Source: Pseudomonas frederiksbergensis (GTDB lineage Bacteria > Pseudomonadota > Gammaproteobacteria > Pseudomonadales > Pseudomonadaceae). From it: a DNA stretch of 64,000 nt. A model generated the notes under the pieces. That model saw only the letters and a program-made list of their open reading frames with translations. It did not search any database and was not told the DNA's origin. Shown here in pieces: positions 51,002 to 59,398 of the stretch (within the stretch, counting starts at the first letter, position 1; the number at the start of each line of letters is the position of its first letter). The stretch lies in the NCBI RefSeq assembly GCF_003732705.1, contig NZ_MOBR01000041.1:307361-371360 (forward strand), written 5' to 3'. A program made the position numbers and the translations under genes.

Positions 51002-51835
51002 TCAAAACTTCATCACCAGGATGCCGATCAGCACCAACCCACAGGCTAAGAGCCGTGGCCGGCCGAAAGGTTCTTTCAAGTAGCGCATACCGAACAGCAC
51101 CACCAGGATCACACTGATTTCGCGCAGCGCCGCCGCTTCGGCAATCGAGCCCAGCTGCATGGCCCACAGCACCAAAGCGTAGCTGAACAACACGCAAAAC
51201 CCGACCGCCAGCCCCAGTCGCCACTGCTCACGCCAGAACAGCATGAACGCTGGCCGCTTGCGCACCAGCGCCAACAACGGAAACGGCCAGGCACTGAGCA
51301 GCGTGACCCAGACCAAGTAGTCCAGCGGATGAGACCAGCGCCGTAACGCCTGACCGTCGATAAAGGTGTAGCAGCCGATGCACAGGCCGATCAGCGCCAC
51401 CACCGGCAGCATCGACCACGGCAACCGCGCGCCGCCACCGCCCTGCCAGAGCAGGCAAAGCATGCCGAACGGAATCAGCAAAATGCCGAAGATCTGCTGA
51501 TGGGTCAGCACTTCCCCGGCGAAAATCAGCGTCAGCGCCAGCACCACCAGCGGCGACAGGCCACGCATCAGCGGATAGACCAACCCCAGGTCGCCGACCC
51601 GATAGGCCTGGATCAGCAGGTAGCGATAGAGCAACTCGAACGCCGCCGAGGCCAGGATCCACGGCCAGATTTCAATGGGCGGCACACTCACGAACGACAG
51701 CATCACGGCGACAAACAGCATCGCCACCGAGTCCATGCAGGCCACCACCAGCAGCCGCTCGGCGCTGAATTTGATCAGGGTATTCCACGCCGCGTGCAAC
51801 AGCGCCGCGACCAACACCAGTGCTGTTGCAAGCAC
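51002..51835 (-). CDS. EamA/DMT-family transporter
   Basis: A 277-residue inner-membrane protein with about ten hydrophobic helices in two EamA repeats. It begins LATALVLVAALLHAAWNTLIKFSA; the first repeat ends FAGEVLTHQQIFGILLIPFG and the second AALREISVILVVLFGMRYLKEPFGRPRLLACGLVLIGILVMKF. Members export amino acids or other metabolites; the substrate is unknown. AAAGGAG lies before the ATG. It may be cotranscribed with the MAPEG gene. Confidence 0.87.
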   Translation of the reverse strand: MLATALVLVAALLHAAWNTLIKFSAERLLVVACMDSVAMLFVAVMLSFVSVPPIEIWPWILASAAFELLYRYLLIQAYRVGDLGLVYPLMRGLSPLVVLALTLIFAGEVLTHQQIFGILLIPFGMLCLLWQGGGGARLPWSMLPVVALIGLCIGCYTFIDGQALRRWSHPLDYLVWVTLLSAWPFPLLALVRKRPAFMLFWREQWRLGLAVGFCVLFSYALVLWAMQLGSIAEAAALREISVILVVLFGMRYLKEPFGRPRLLACGLVLIGILVMKF

Positions 51836-51866
51836 GGTTTACTCCTTTTGTTGCCCACCCCGATTC

Positions 51867-51967
51867 TTGTAGGAGCAAGGCTTGCCCGCGATAGCGATCT
51901 CAAGGACGCCATCGCGAGCAAGCTTTGCTCCCACTGCAAGCTTTGCTCCCACAGCAAGCCTCGCTCC
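51867..51967. repeat. Scrambled REP cluster
   Basis: An AGGAGCAAGGCTTGCCCGCG core is followed by a GCGAGCAAGCTTTGCTCCCAC core, then two short tandem half cores (GCAAGCTTTGCTCCCAC, GCAAGCCTCGCTCC). The tandem halves suggest local slippage or recombination. Confidence 0.8.
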
Positions 51968-52158
51968 AACAAAGAATCGGGGCGGATAATTGATTCGCCA
52001 TATGTCCGCAGCTGTTTATACTGCAAGCGACCACGCCGCACTCAGTTGCGCACAGACTAATTCCAATAATTTCTGCCCCCGCCCGCTCTCATCGAGAACG
52101 GTCGATGGCCTGCGTATGCCTGATCCGAGCGTCAAGACTACCGACAGAGACCTTGCGC

Positions 52159-53328
52159 ATGCCACTCGCCTTGCTTGCCCTCGCTGTTGCCGCGTTCGGC
52201 ATCGGCACCACTGAATTCGTCATCATGGGCTTGCTGCCCGATGTCGCCCGCGACCTCGCCGTGAGCATTCCCCACGCTGGCCTGTTGATTACCGGTTACG
52301 CCCTGGGCGTGGTATTCGGCGCGCCGATCCTGGCGATCGGCACCGCCAACATGCCACGCAAAGCCACGCTATTGGGCATGACGCTGATGTTCATCCTCGG
52401 CAACATCCTCTGCGCCCTGGCGCCCAACTACGCGACGCTGATGGCCGCGCGGGTGGTCACCGCGTTGTGCCACGGCGCGTTCTTTGGCATCGGCTCGGTG
52501 GTGGCCGCCGGTCTGGTGGCGCCGAACAAACGGGCCCAGGCGATTGCCATGATGTTCACCGGTTTGACCCTGGCCAACGTGCTCGGCGTGCCATTGGGCA
52601 CCGCGCTCGGCCAATACGCCGGCTGGCGCTCGACGTTCTGGGCGGTGTCGGTGATTGGCGTGATCGCAGCCATTGCCCAGTGGGTCTGGTTACCGAAAGA
52701 CATCGCCATGGACAAGGCCAACCTCGCCAGCGAGTTCAAGGTTTTGGGCAAGGTCAACGTGCTGCTCGCGTTGGGCATGAGCGTACTGGCGTCCACCAGT
52801 CTGTTCAGCGTCTTCACCTACATCGCGCCGATCCTGCAAGACATCACCGGCGTCAGCCCCCACGGCGTGACCATCATGCTGCTGTTGTTCGGCGTTGGTT
52901 TGACGGCGGGCAGCATGCTCGGTGGTCGGCTGGCGGACAGCCGTTTGCTGCCCTCGCTGGTGGGCATGGCGCTGGCTGTCGTCGTGGTGCTGGCGGCGTT
53001 CAGCCAGACCAGCCATTCGGTGATTCCGGCGGCGATTACGCTGGTGTTGTGGGGGATTTTTGCGTTTGCCCTGTGCCCGATCCTGCAACTGCTGATCATC
53101 GATCAGGCGCATGAAGCGCCGAACCTTGGCTCGACGTTGAATCAGAGCGCGTTCAACTTGGGCAACGCTGCCGGTGCGTGGATTGGCGGGCTGGTGGTGG
53201 CCAGTGGCGCAGACCTGGCGGACTTGCCGTGGACTGGGGCGCTGGTCAGTGGGCTGACGGTGCTGACGGCGCTTTTCTATATCTACCTGCAACGTCGTGG
53301 TGCAGCTGCGGTCAATGTGTCCGGCTGA
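52159..53328 (+). CDS. MFS transporter (DHA1, AraJ-like)
   Basis: A 389-residue 12-helix inner-membrane carrier. MPLALLALAVAAFGIGTTEFVIMGLLPDVARDL is the hallmark start of the AraJ/YdhP/NepI group, and MAARVVTALCHGAFFGIGSVVAAGLVAPNKRAQAIAMMFTGLTLANVLGVPLGTALG carries motif C. Probably exports sugars, arabinose-like compounds or drugs; the substrate is not known. The ATG at 52159 fits the family; an in-frame ATG at 52105 would add 18 non-homologous residues. Confidence 0.87.
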   Translation: MPLALLALAVAAFGIGTTEFVIMGLLPDVARDLAVSIPHAGLLITGYALGVVFGAPILAIGTANMPRKATLLGMTLMFILGNILCALAPNYATLMAARVVTALCHGAFFGIGSVVAAGLVAPNKRAQAIAMMFTGLTLANVLGVPLGTALGQYAGWRSTFWAVSVIGVIAAIAQWVWLPKDIAMDKANLASEFKVLGKVNVLLALGMSVLASTSLFSVFTYIAPILQDITGVSPHGVTIMLLLFGVGLTAGSMLGGRLADSRLLPSLVGMALAVVVVLAAFSQTSHSVIPAAITLVLWGIFAFALCPILQLLIIDQAHEAPNLGSTLNQSAFNLGNAAGAWIGGLVVASGADLADLPWTGALVSGLTVLTALFYIYLQRRGAAAVNVSG

Positions 53329-53348
53329 TGGGTGGGTGTCAGGGGATC

Positions 53349-53622
53349 CACCCCTCACCCTAACCCTCTCCCCAGAGGGGAGAGGGGACTGACCGAGGTG
53401 TTCTTTCGAGTTACATCGACCTGAAAGTTCTGAGTCGAACTCAGGTTTTGAAAAGCATGGAGATCTGCTCCCTTTCCCCCTTGGGGAGAGGGGACTGACC
53501 GAGGTGTTCTTTCGAGTTACATCGACCTGAAAGTTCTGAGTCGAACTCAGGTTTTGAAAAGCATGGAGATCTGCTCCCTTTCCCCCTCTCCCCCTTGGGG
53601 AGAGGGCTGGGGTGAGGGGTGG
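53349..53622. repeat. MITE-like element with an internal 106-bp tandem duplication
   Basis: Same family as 27079-27242, in the other orientation. The ends are CCCCTCACCCTAACCCTCTC and GAGAGGGCTGGGGTGAGGGG. The core unit starting GGGGAGAGGGGACTGACCGA occurs twice in direct tandem, 53377-53482 and 53483-53588. No coding capacity. It lies between the MFS gene and the antiporter gene. Confidence 0.88.
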
Positions 53623-53741
53623 CCATTGATCTCAACATCAATCTCAAACCACACAACCTGTGCCCTCCCCCCAACCCAACACATCAAACCCAAGCACGAC
53701 CCGCATCGTGCCCACTCCACTCCCCATCCAAAGGACCCCGG

Positions 53742-55007
53742 ATGCTTGAACTTGTCGCTGCGTTTATCTGCCTGACCTCCCTGCTCACCTACGTGAATTT
53801 CCGCTTCATCGGCCTGCCCCCGACCATCGGCGTGATGGTCACCGCGCTGATGTTTTCCCTGCTGCTACAAGGCCTGAGCTTCATCGGCTACCCCGGCCTC
53901 GAAGAGCGCATTCAACAGCTGATCGGCCAGATCGATTTCGGCGATCTGCTGATGAACTGGATGCTGTCCTTCCTGCTGTTCGCCGGCGCCCTGCACGTCA
54001 ACCTGAACGACCTGCGCAGTTACCGCTGGCCCATCGGCCTGTTGGCGACCTTCGGTGTGTTGATCGCCACGGCGGTGATCGGCAGCCTCGCTTACTACAT
54101 TTTTGCCCTGTTCGGCTGGCACGTGAGTTTCCTCTATTGCCTGCTGTTCGGAGCACTGATCTCCCCCACCGACCCGATCGCGGTACTCGGCGTGCTGCGG
54201 ACGGCCAATGCGTCCAAGCCGCTGAAAACCACCATCGTCGGCGAGTCGCTGTTCAACGACGGCACAGCGGTGGTGGTGTTCACCGTGTTGTTGGGCATCG
54301 CGCAATTGGGCGAAACCCCGACCGTCGGCGCCACGGCCATGCTGTTCGCCCACGAAGCGATTGGTGGCGTGGTGTTCGGCGGGCTGATCGGCTATTTGGT
54401 GTACCTGATGATCAAGAGCATCGAGCAGCATCAGATCGAAGTGATGCTGACCCTGGCGCTGGTGATCGGCGGTTCGGCCATGGCCTCGGAGCTGCACGTG
54501 TCCGCACCGATTGCGATGGTGGTCGCCGGGCTGATCATCGGGAACCTGGGTCGCAACCTGGCGATGAACGACATGACGCGCAAGTACCTGGACGGTTTCT
54601 GGGAACTGCTCGACGACATGCTCAACGCCCTGCTGTTCGCGCTGATCGGCATGGAACTGTTGCTGCTGCCATTCAACTGGCTGCATGTACTGGCCGCGAG
54701 TTTGCTGGCGTTGGCTATTCTGCTGTCGCGCCTGCTGACCGTGGCCCCGGCCATCCTGTTGCTGCGGCGCTGGCGCACGGTGCCGCGCGGGACGATCCGG
54801 ATCCTGACCTGGGGTGGTTTGCGCGGCGGCGTTTCGGTGGCGCTGGCCCTGGCCTTGCCGCTGGGCCCGGAGCGGGATCTGATCTTGAGCATCACCTACA
54901 TCGTGGTGTTGTCGTCGATCCTGTTGCAGGGCTTGAGCATCGGCAAACTGGTCAAGCACGTGACCAAGGATGAGCCTGCGCCAACGGCACAGGCTGAACA
55001 TCACTGA
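53742..55007 (+). CDS. NhaP-type sodium/proton antiporter (CPA1)
   Basis: A 421-residue inner-membrane cation/proton antiporter with about twelve helices. Ion-site motif ALISPTDPIAVLGVLR and the following IVGESLFNDGTAVVVFTVLLGIA (ND in the second conserved helix) are diagnostic of the NhaP/NHE family. GGLRGGVSVALALALP near the C-terminus is also typical. AAGGA lies about 7 bp before the ATG at 53742. Its stop codon directly abuts the stop of the convergent FNT gene. Confidence 0.92.
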   Translation: MLELVAAFICLTSLLTYVNFRFIGLPPTIGVMVTALMFSLLLQGLSFIGYPGLEERIQQLIGQIDFGDLLMNWMLSFLLFAGALHVNLNDLRSYRWPIGLLATFGVLIATAVIGSLAYYIFALFGWHVSFLYCLLFGALISPTDPIAVLGVLRTANASKPLKTTIVGESLFNDGTAVVVFTVLLGIAQLGETPTVGATAMLFAHEAIGGVVFGGLIGYLVYLMIKSIEQHQIEVMLTLALVIGGSAMASELHVSAPIAMVVAGLIIGNLGRNLAMNDMTRKYLDGFWELLDDMLNALLFALIGMELLLLPFNWLHVLAASLLALAILLSRLLTVAPAILLLRRWRTVPRGTIRILTWGGLRGGVSVALALALPLGPERDLILSITYIVVLSSILLQGLSIGKLVKHVTKDEPAPTAQAEHH

Positions 55008-55895
55008 TCATTTTTTGATCTTCTGCGGGTCAGGCTTCCCGGGCTGATCCGCAGCCTTGTTCGGCGTGCTGCTTTCACTGCGCACCTGCGCATGGCTGAT
55101 CAGCGCAAAGATGAAACTGCCGCCAATGATGTTGCCCGCCAGCGTCGGCCCGGCGAACACCAGCCAGAAATCCTTCCACGGCAACTCGCCGGCAAACACC
55201 AGGTACGAGACTTCCGCCGAACCGACGACGATGTGGGTGAAATCCCCCAGCGCCATCAGGTAGGTGATGAGGATGATGATCCACATCTTGGCGCTCTCCA
55301 TGGACGGAATCATCCAGACCATGGTGGCGATCATCCAGCCGGAAATGATGCCTTTGGCGAACATCTGACTGGCACTGTTTTCCATGATCTTGCGCCCGAT
55401 GTCGAGGAAGGCCAGGTCGGTCTTGCTGTCGAAAATCGGCAGGTGCAGCATCACGTAAGCCACCAGCAACGTGCCGCACAGGTTGCCGAACAGCACAACG
55501 CCCCACAGGCGCAGCAGTCGCCCGAAATTGTTCAGCGTGGGTTTGGTCATGATCGGCAGCACGGCCGTCAGGGTGTTTTCGGTGAACAGCTGCTGGCGCG
55601 CCAGGATCACCGCGAGGAAACCGGCGCAGTAGCCGAAACTGGCGATCACCTTGAAGCCTTCGCCGTCCGGCAGCCGCGAGTTGAGCAGACCCATGGCCAT
55701 CAACGACAGGCCCATGGTCAGGCCGGCAGCGAGGGCCGACCACCAGAGCGCGGCAACGCTGCGCTCCAACTCCTGATCGCCCTGGGTGCGGATGATTTCG
55801 TGCAGCACTGCCGCGCGCGGCGGCTGGTTGCGGTCGGCTTCGTGTTGTTCTTCAGCCGAGAGGTTCGGGGTCTTGCCGTCTTTTTGAGTGTCCAT
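55008..55895 (-). CDS. Formate/nitrite transporter family protein (YfdC-like)
   Basis: A 295-residue inner-membrane channel of the FNT fold with six hydrophobic helices and charged soluble ends. Family segments are seen: ARQQLFTENTLTAVLPIM, LRLWGVVLFGNLCGTLLVAYVM and GDFTHIVVGSAEVSYLVFAGELPWKDF (the conserved central-histidine region). The long hydrophilic N-terminus resembles E. coli YfdC. GGAG precedes the ATG at 55895. Transported anion unknown. The gene ends with no space after the antiporter stop codon. Confidence 0.87.
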   Translation of the reverse strand: MDTQKDGKTPNLSAEEQHEADRNQPPRAAVLHEIIRTQGDQELERSVAALWWSALAAGLTMGLSLMAMGLLNSRLPDGEGFKVIASFGYCAGFLAVILARQQLFTENTLTAVLPIMTKPTLNNFGRLLRLWGVVLFGNLCGTLLVAYVMLHLPIFDSKTDLAFLDIGRKIMENSASQMFAKGIISGWMIATMVWMIPSMESAKMWIIILITYLMALGDFTHIVVGSAEVSYLVFAGELPWKDFWLVFAGPTLAGNIIGGSFIFALISHAQVRSESSTPNKAADQPGKPDPQKIKK

Positions 55896-55968
55896 GGAGC
55901 TCCGGAACCGGTGGCGTGTCATGTAGGTACGACACGCGGGGTTCGGAGCTGTTCACTGACCCACACAG

Positions 55969-56074
55969 ATCGTTCCCACGCTCTGCGTGGGAATGCCTCT
56001 TGTGACGCTCTGCGTCACGCTTTGGGACGCAGAGCGTCCCGGGCTGCATTCCCACGCAGAGCGTGGGAACGATC
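55969..56074. repeat. REP element (GATCGTTCCCACGC class)
   Basis: A complete nested inverted repeat that ends just before the stop codon of the thioesterase gene; the two leftward genes lie on either side. Confidence 0.9.
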
Positions 56075-56075
56075 A

Positions 56076-56480
56076 TCAATCGACGACGACGTCATCCTTG
56101 AACTGGTCTTTGACGTAGAGGATTTCGGTGCGGCCGTGGGGCGCCGGCAAGCCGTCTTCGCCGAGGTTGACGAACACCATGCGCTCGACCGTGAGGATGC
56201 TTTTACGGGTGATCTTGTTACGCACTTCGCAGGTCAGGGTGATGGAGGTGCGGCCGAATTCGGTGGCGGTGATGCCCAGTTCGATGATGTCGCCCTGGCG
56301 CGAGGCGCTGACGAAGTTGATCTCGGAAATGTACTTGGTGACCACGCGCTGGTTGCCCAGTTGGACGATGGCGTAGATCGCCGCTTCTTCGTCGATCCAG
56401 CGCAACAGGCTGCCGCCGAACAGCGTGCCGTTGGGGTTGAGGTCTTCGGGTTTAACCCATTTGCGGGTGTGGAAATTCAT
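56076..56480 (-). CDS. Acyl-CoA thioesterase (YciA-like hotdog)
   Basis: A 134-residue hotdog-fold enzyme hydrolysing acyl-CoA. The family pattern is NPNGTLFGGSLLRWIDEEAAIYA, where the Asp of WIDE is catalytic, followed by VSASRQGDIIELGITATEFGRTSITLTCEV. The ATG at 56480 (MNFHTRKWVKPEDLN) has GGAGC upstream and fits the family. It is divergent from the SAH riboswitch and ahcY. Confidence 0.88.
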   Translation of the reverse strand: MNFHTRKWVKPEDLNPNGTLFGGSLLRWIDEEAAIYAIVQLGNQRVVTKYISEINFVSASRQGDIIELGITATEFGRTSITLTCEVRNKITRKSILTVERMVFVNLGEDGLPAPHGRTEILYVKDQFKDDVVVD

Positions 56481-56670
56481 GGGGGCTCCGGGTTTGAGGC
56501 GTTTGAGCGATAGGGTTCGGCCCCCAGCTTCAAGTTTTAAGCGACAAGCTGCAAGTAAAAGCAGATTCGCTGTTACTTGCCGCTTGTAGCTTGTCACTTG
56601 CCACTAGCCGGACAAAGAAAGCTATAATCGCCACCGTTTCAAAACGGCTACTACCGTTTTCCCGCCACCT

Positions 56671-56787
56671 GTCCGAGGGGCGCTGCAGCAGGTCAAACCT
56701 GTCAGGCTCGGATGGGGCGTTGACTGGTCTCATCGACCGGACACTAAACGCACAACGGCGCCCATTCGCATACATTACGAATGGAGG
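56671..56787 (+). promoter_or_regulatory. S-adenosylhomocysteine (SAH) riboswitch of ahcY
   Basis: The conserved core is present: CCGAGGGGCGCTGCAGCAGG (56673-56692), GTCAGGCTCGG (56701-56711) and AACGGCGCCC (56754-56763). P1 pairs CCGAG with CTCGG; GGGCGC pairs with GCGCCC as the pseudoknot. A second hairpin, CCATTCG (56762-56768) with CGAATGG (56778-56784), covers the start of the ribosome-binding site GGAGG and overlaps the pseudoknot strand, so it is a plausible expression platform. SAH binding should expose the site and raise ahcY expression. A -10 candidate TATAAT lies at 56623-56628. Confidence 0.93.
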
Positions 56788-56793
56788 CTCATC

Positions 56794-58203
56794 ATGAGCG
56801 CTGTTATCACGCCTGCAGATTTTACCGATTACAAAGTCGCCGACATGTCCCTGGCTGCCTGGGGCCGTCGCGAAACCATCATCGCCGAATCCGAAATGCC
56901 TGCCCTGATGGGTCTGCGCCGCAAGTACGCCGGTGAGCAGCCGCTCAAGGGCGCCAAGATTCTCGGCTGCATCCACATGACCATTCAGACTGCCGTGCTG
57001 ATCGAAACCCTGGTTGCCCTGGGTGCCGAAGTACGCTGGTCGTCCTGCAACATTTTCTCGACTCAAGACCAGGCCGCTGCTGCTATCGCCGCTGCCGGCA
57101 TCGCGGTTTACGCCTGGAAAGGCGAAACCGAAGAAGAGTACGAGTGGTGCCTGGAGCAAACCATCCTGAAAGATGGCGCGCCATGGGATGCCAACATGAT
57201 CCTCGACGACGGCGGCGACCTGACCGAGCTGCTGCACAAGAAATACCCGGCGATCCTGGACCGCGTCCACGGCGTCACCGAAGAAACCACCACTGGCGTT
57301 CACCGCCTGCTGGACATGCTGGCCAAGGGCGAGCTGAAAATCCCGGCCATCAACGTCAACGACTCGGTGACCAAGTCCAAGAACGACAACAAGTACGGCT
57401 GCCGTCACAGCCTGAACGACGCGATCAAGCGCGGTACCGACCACCTGTTGTCCGGCAAGCAAGCGCTGGTCATCGGTTACGGTGACGTGGGCAAGGGCTC
57501 GGCCCAGTCCCTGCGTCAGGAAGGCATGATTGTTAAAGTCTCCGAAGTTGACCCGATCTGCGCCATGCAAGCCTGCATGGACGGTTTCGAACTGGTTTCG
57601 CCGTTCATCGACGGCATCAACACCGGCACCGAAGCCTCCATCGACAAAGCGCTGCTGGGCAAGATCGACCTGATCGTGACCACCACCGGCAACGTCAATG
57701 TTTGCGACTCGAACATGCTCAAAGCCCTGAAGAAGCGCGCTGTTGTCTGCAACATCGGCCACTTCGACAATGAAATCGACACCGCTTTCATGCGCAAGAA
57801 CTGGGCATGGGAAGAAGTGAAGCCACAGGTTCACAAGATCCACCGTACCGGTCCTGGCGCGTTCGACGCCCAGAACGACGACTACCTGATCCTGCTGGCC
57901 GAAGGCCGTCTGGTTAACCTGGGTAACGCCACCGGTCACCCAAGCCGCATCATGGACGGTTCGTTTGCCAACCAGGTGCTGGCGCAGATCTTCCTGTTCG
58001 GTCAAAAGTACGCCGACCTGTCGCCAGCCCAGAAAGCCGAGCGCCTGACCGTTGAAGTACTGCCGAAGAAACTCGACGAAGAAGTGGCCCTGGAAATGGT
58101 CCGCGGTTTCGGCGGCGTCGTGACTCAACTGACCAAGACCCAGGCCGACTACATCGGCGTGACCGTCGAAGGCCCGTTCAAGCCGCACGCCTACCGCTAC
58201 TGA
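56794..58203 (+). CDS. ahcY: S-adenosylhomocysteine hydrolase
   Basis: A 469-residue NAD-dependent enzyme splitting S-adenosylhomocysteine into homocysteine and adenosine, which relieves inhibition of methyltransferases. The NAD-binding motif is ALVIGYGDVGKGSAQSLR; catalytic segments include SCNIFSTQDQAAAAIA, NVNDSVTKSKNDNKYGCRHSL and the C-terminal PFKPHAYRY. The insert in the middle is typical of the long bacterial form. The gene is behind an SAH riboswitch, with AATGGAGG before the ATG. metF follows on the same strand, separated by a REP pair. Confidence 0.97.
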   Translation: MSAVITPADFTDYKVADMSLAAWGRRETIIAESEMPALMGLRRKYAGEQPLKGAKILGCIHMTIQTAVLIETLVALGAEVRWSSCNIFSTQDQAAAAIAAAGIAVYAWKGETEEEYEWCLEQTILKDGAPWDANMILDDGGDLTELLHKKYPAILDRVHGVTEETTTGVHRLLDMLAKGELKIPAINVNDSVTKSKNDNKYGCRHSLNDAIKRGTDHLLSGKQALVIGYGDVGKGSAQSLRQEGMIVKVSEVDPICAMQACMDGFELVSPFIDGINTGTEASIDKALLGKIDLIVTTTGNVNVCDSNMLKALKKRAVVCNIGHFDNEIDTAFMRKNWAWEEVKPQVHKIHRTGPGAFDAQNDDYLILLAEGRLVNLGNATGHPSRIMDGSFANQVLAQIFLFGQKYADLSPAQKAERLTVEVLPKKLDEEVALEMVRGFGGVVTQLTKTQADYIGVTVEGPFKPHAYRY

Positions 58204-58260
58204 TCGGTCCTGCTGTCCGCCCCTTTCGCAGGGGCGGACTCATGCAGAAACCACGCAAAT

Positions 58261-58351
58261 CTGTAGGAGCAAAGCTTGCTCGCGATAGCATCACCACGGT
58301 TTCCCTTGGATACCGCGGCGCGTTCATCGCGAGCAAGCTTTGCTCCTACAA
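58261..58351. repeat. Paired REP element between ahcY and metF
   Basis: Two cores in outward order (GTAGGAGCAAAGCTTGCTCG, then GCGAGCAAGCTTTGCTCC) with about 40 bp between. They end 34 bp before the metF start. Confidence 0.9.
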
Positions 58352-58384
58352 AAGCAAGGCTTACGCGTTTCCAAGGATATGACC

Positions 58385-59230
58385 ATGTCCCAAGACCGTC
58401 GCTACAGCTTCGAGTTCTTCCCTACGAAGACCGATGCTGGGCATGAAAAGCTACTCGCCACTGCTCGTCAGTTGGCAACGTACAACCCCGATTTCTTTTC
58501 CTGCACCTATGGCGCTGGCGGTTCGACCCGTGATCGCACCATCAACACCGTGTTGCAGCTTGAAAGCGAAGTCAAAGTCCCGGCCGCACCGCATCTGTCT
58601 TGCGTGGGCGACAGCAAGGACGACCTGCGCAGCCTGCTGACGCAATACAAGGCTGCCGGCATCACCCGTATCGTTGCCCTGCGCGGTGATTTGCCTTCGG
58701 GCATGGGCATGGCCAGCGGTGAACTGCGCCACGCCAACGACCTGGTTGAATTCATTCGTGAAGAAACCGGCGATCATTTCCACATCGAAGTCGCCGCTTA
58801 CCCGGAAATGCATCCGCAGGCGCGCAATTTCGAAGACGATCTGAACAACTTCGTGCGCAAGGCCAACGCTGGCGCCGACAGTGCGATCACCCAGTACTTC
58901 TTCAACGCCGACAGCTACTTCTATTTCGTCGAGCGTGTACGGGCAATGGGCGTGAACATCCCGATCGTGCCGGGGATCATGCCGATCACCAACTACAGCA
59001 AACTCGCGCGCTTCTCCGATGCCTGCGGTGCGGAAATCCCGCGCTGGATCCGCAAGCAACTGGAAGCCTACGGCGACGACACCCAGAGCATTCAAGGCTT
59101 TGGTGAGCAAGTCATCACCGAGATGTGCGAACGCCTGCTGCAAGGTGGCGCGCCAGGGTTGCACTTCTATACGTTGAACCAGGCTGAGCCGAGTTTGGCG
59201 GTGTGGAATAACCTGAAGTTGCCGCGCTGA
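58385..59230 (+). CDS. metF: 5,10-methylenetetrahydrofolate reductase
   Basis: A 281-residue FAD enzyme making 5-methyltetrahydrofolate for methionine synthesis. Family segments: YSFEFFPTKTDAGHEKL (Glu in EFFPPK-like motif), FSCTYGAGGSTRDRT, RIVALRGDLP and GADSAITQYFFNADSYFYF. The ATG at 58385 has AAGGA 7 bp upstream; a further ATG two codons before is possible. It follows ahcY in the SAM cycle order and could be cotranscribed from the riboswitch promoter, which would put it under SAH control as well. Confidence 0.95.
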   Translation: MSQDRRYSFEFFPTKTDAGHEKLLATARQLATYNPDFFSCTYGAGGSTRDRTINTVLQLESEVKVPAAPHLSCVGDSKDDLRSLLTQYKAAGITRIVALRGDLPSGMGMASGELRHANDLVEFIREETGDHFHIEVAAYPEMHPQARNFEDDLNNFVRKANAGADSAITQYFFNADSYFYFVERVRAMGVNIPIVPGIMPITNYSKLARFSDACGAEIPRWIRKQLEAYGDDTQSIQGFGEQVITEMCERLLQGGAPGLHFYTLNQAEPSLAVWNNLKLPR

Positions 59231-59270
59231 AGCAGCTACAAGCTTCAAGCTGAAAGCGTCAAGAAAGATC

Positions 59271-59324
59271 AAAAGATCGTAGCCTTCGGCAGCGCCCACG
59301 CGCCTCCGAGCGCTGCGATCTTTT
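59271..59324 (+). terminator. Inverted repeat after metF, possible terminator
   Basis: AAAAGATCGTAGC (59271-59283) and GCTGCGATCTTTT (59312-59324) form a long hairpin that ends in TTTT-GC-TTTT. It is also a recurrent Pseudomonas repeat type. Position suits termination of ahcY-metF. Confidence 0.6.
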
Positions 59325-59398
59325 GCTTTTAAAGCCCGAAGCAGAGCTTCTGCGGCCAGTTTCTGGCTCTTTGCGGTTTCTCGTCGTAATCTCAAGCC

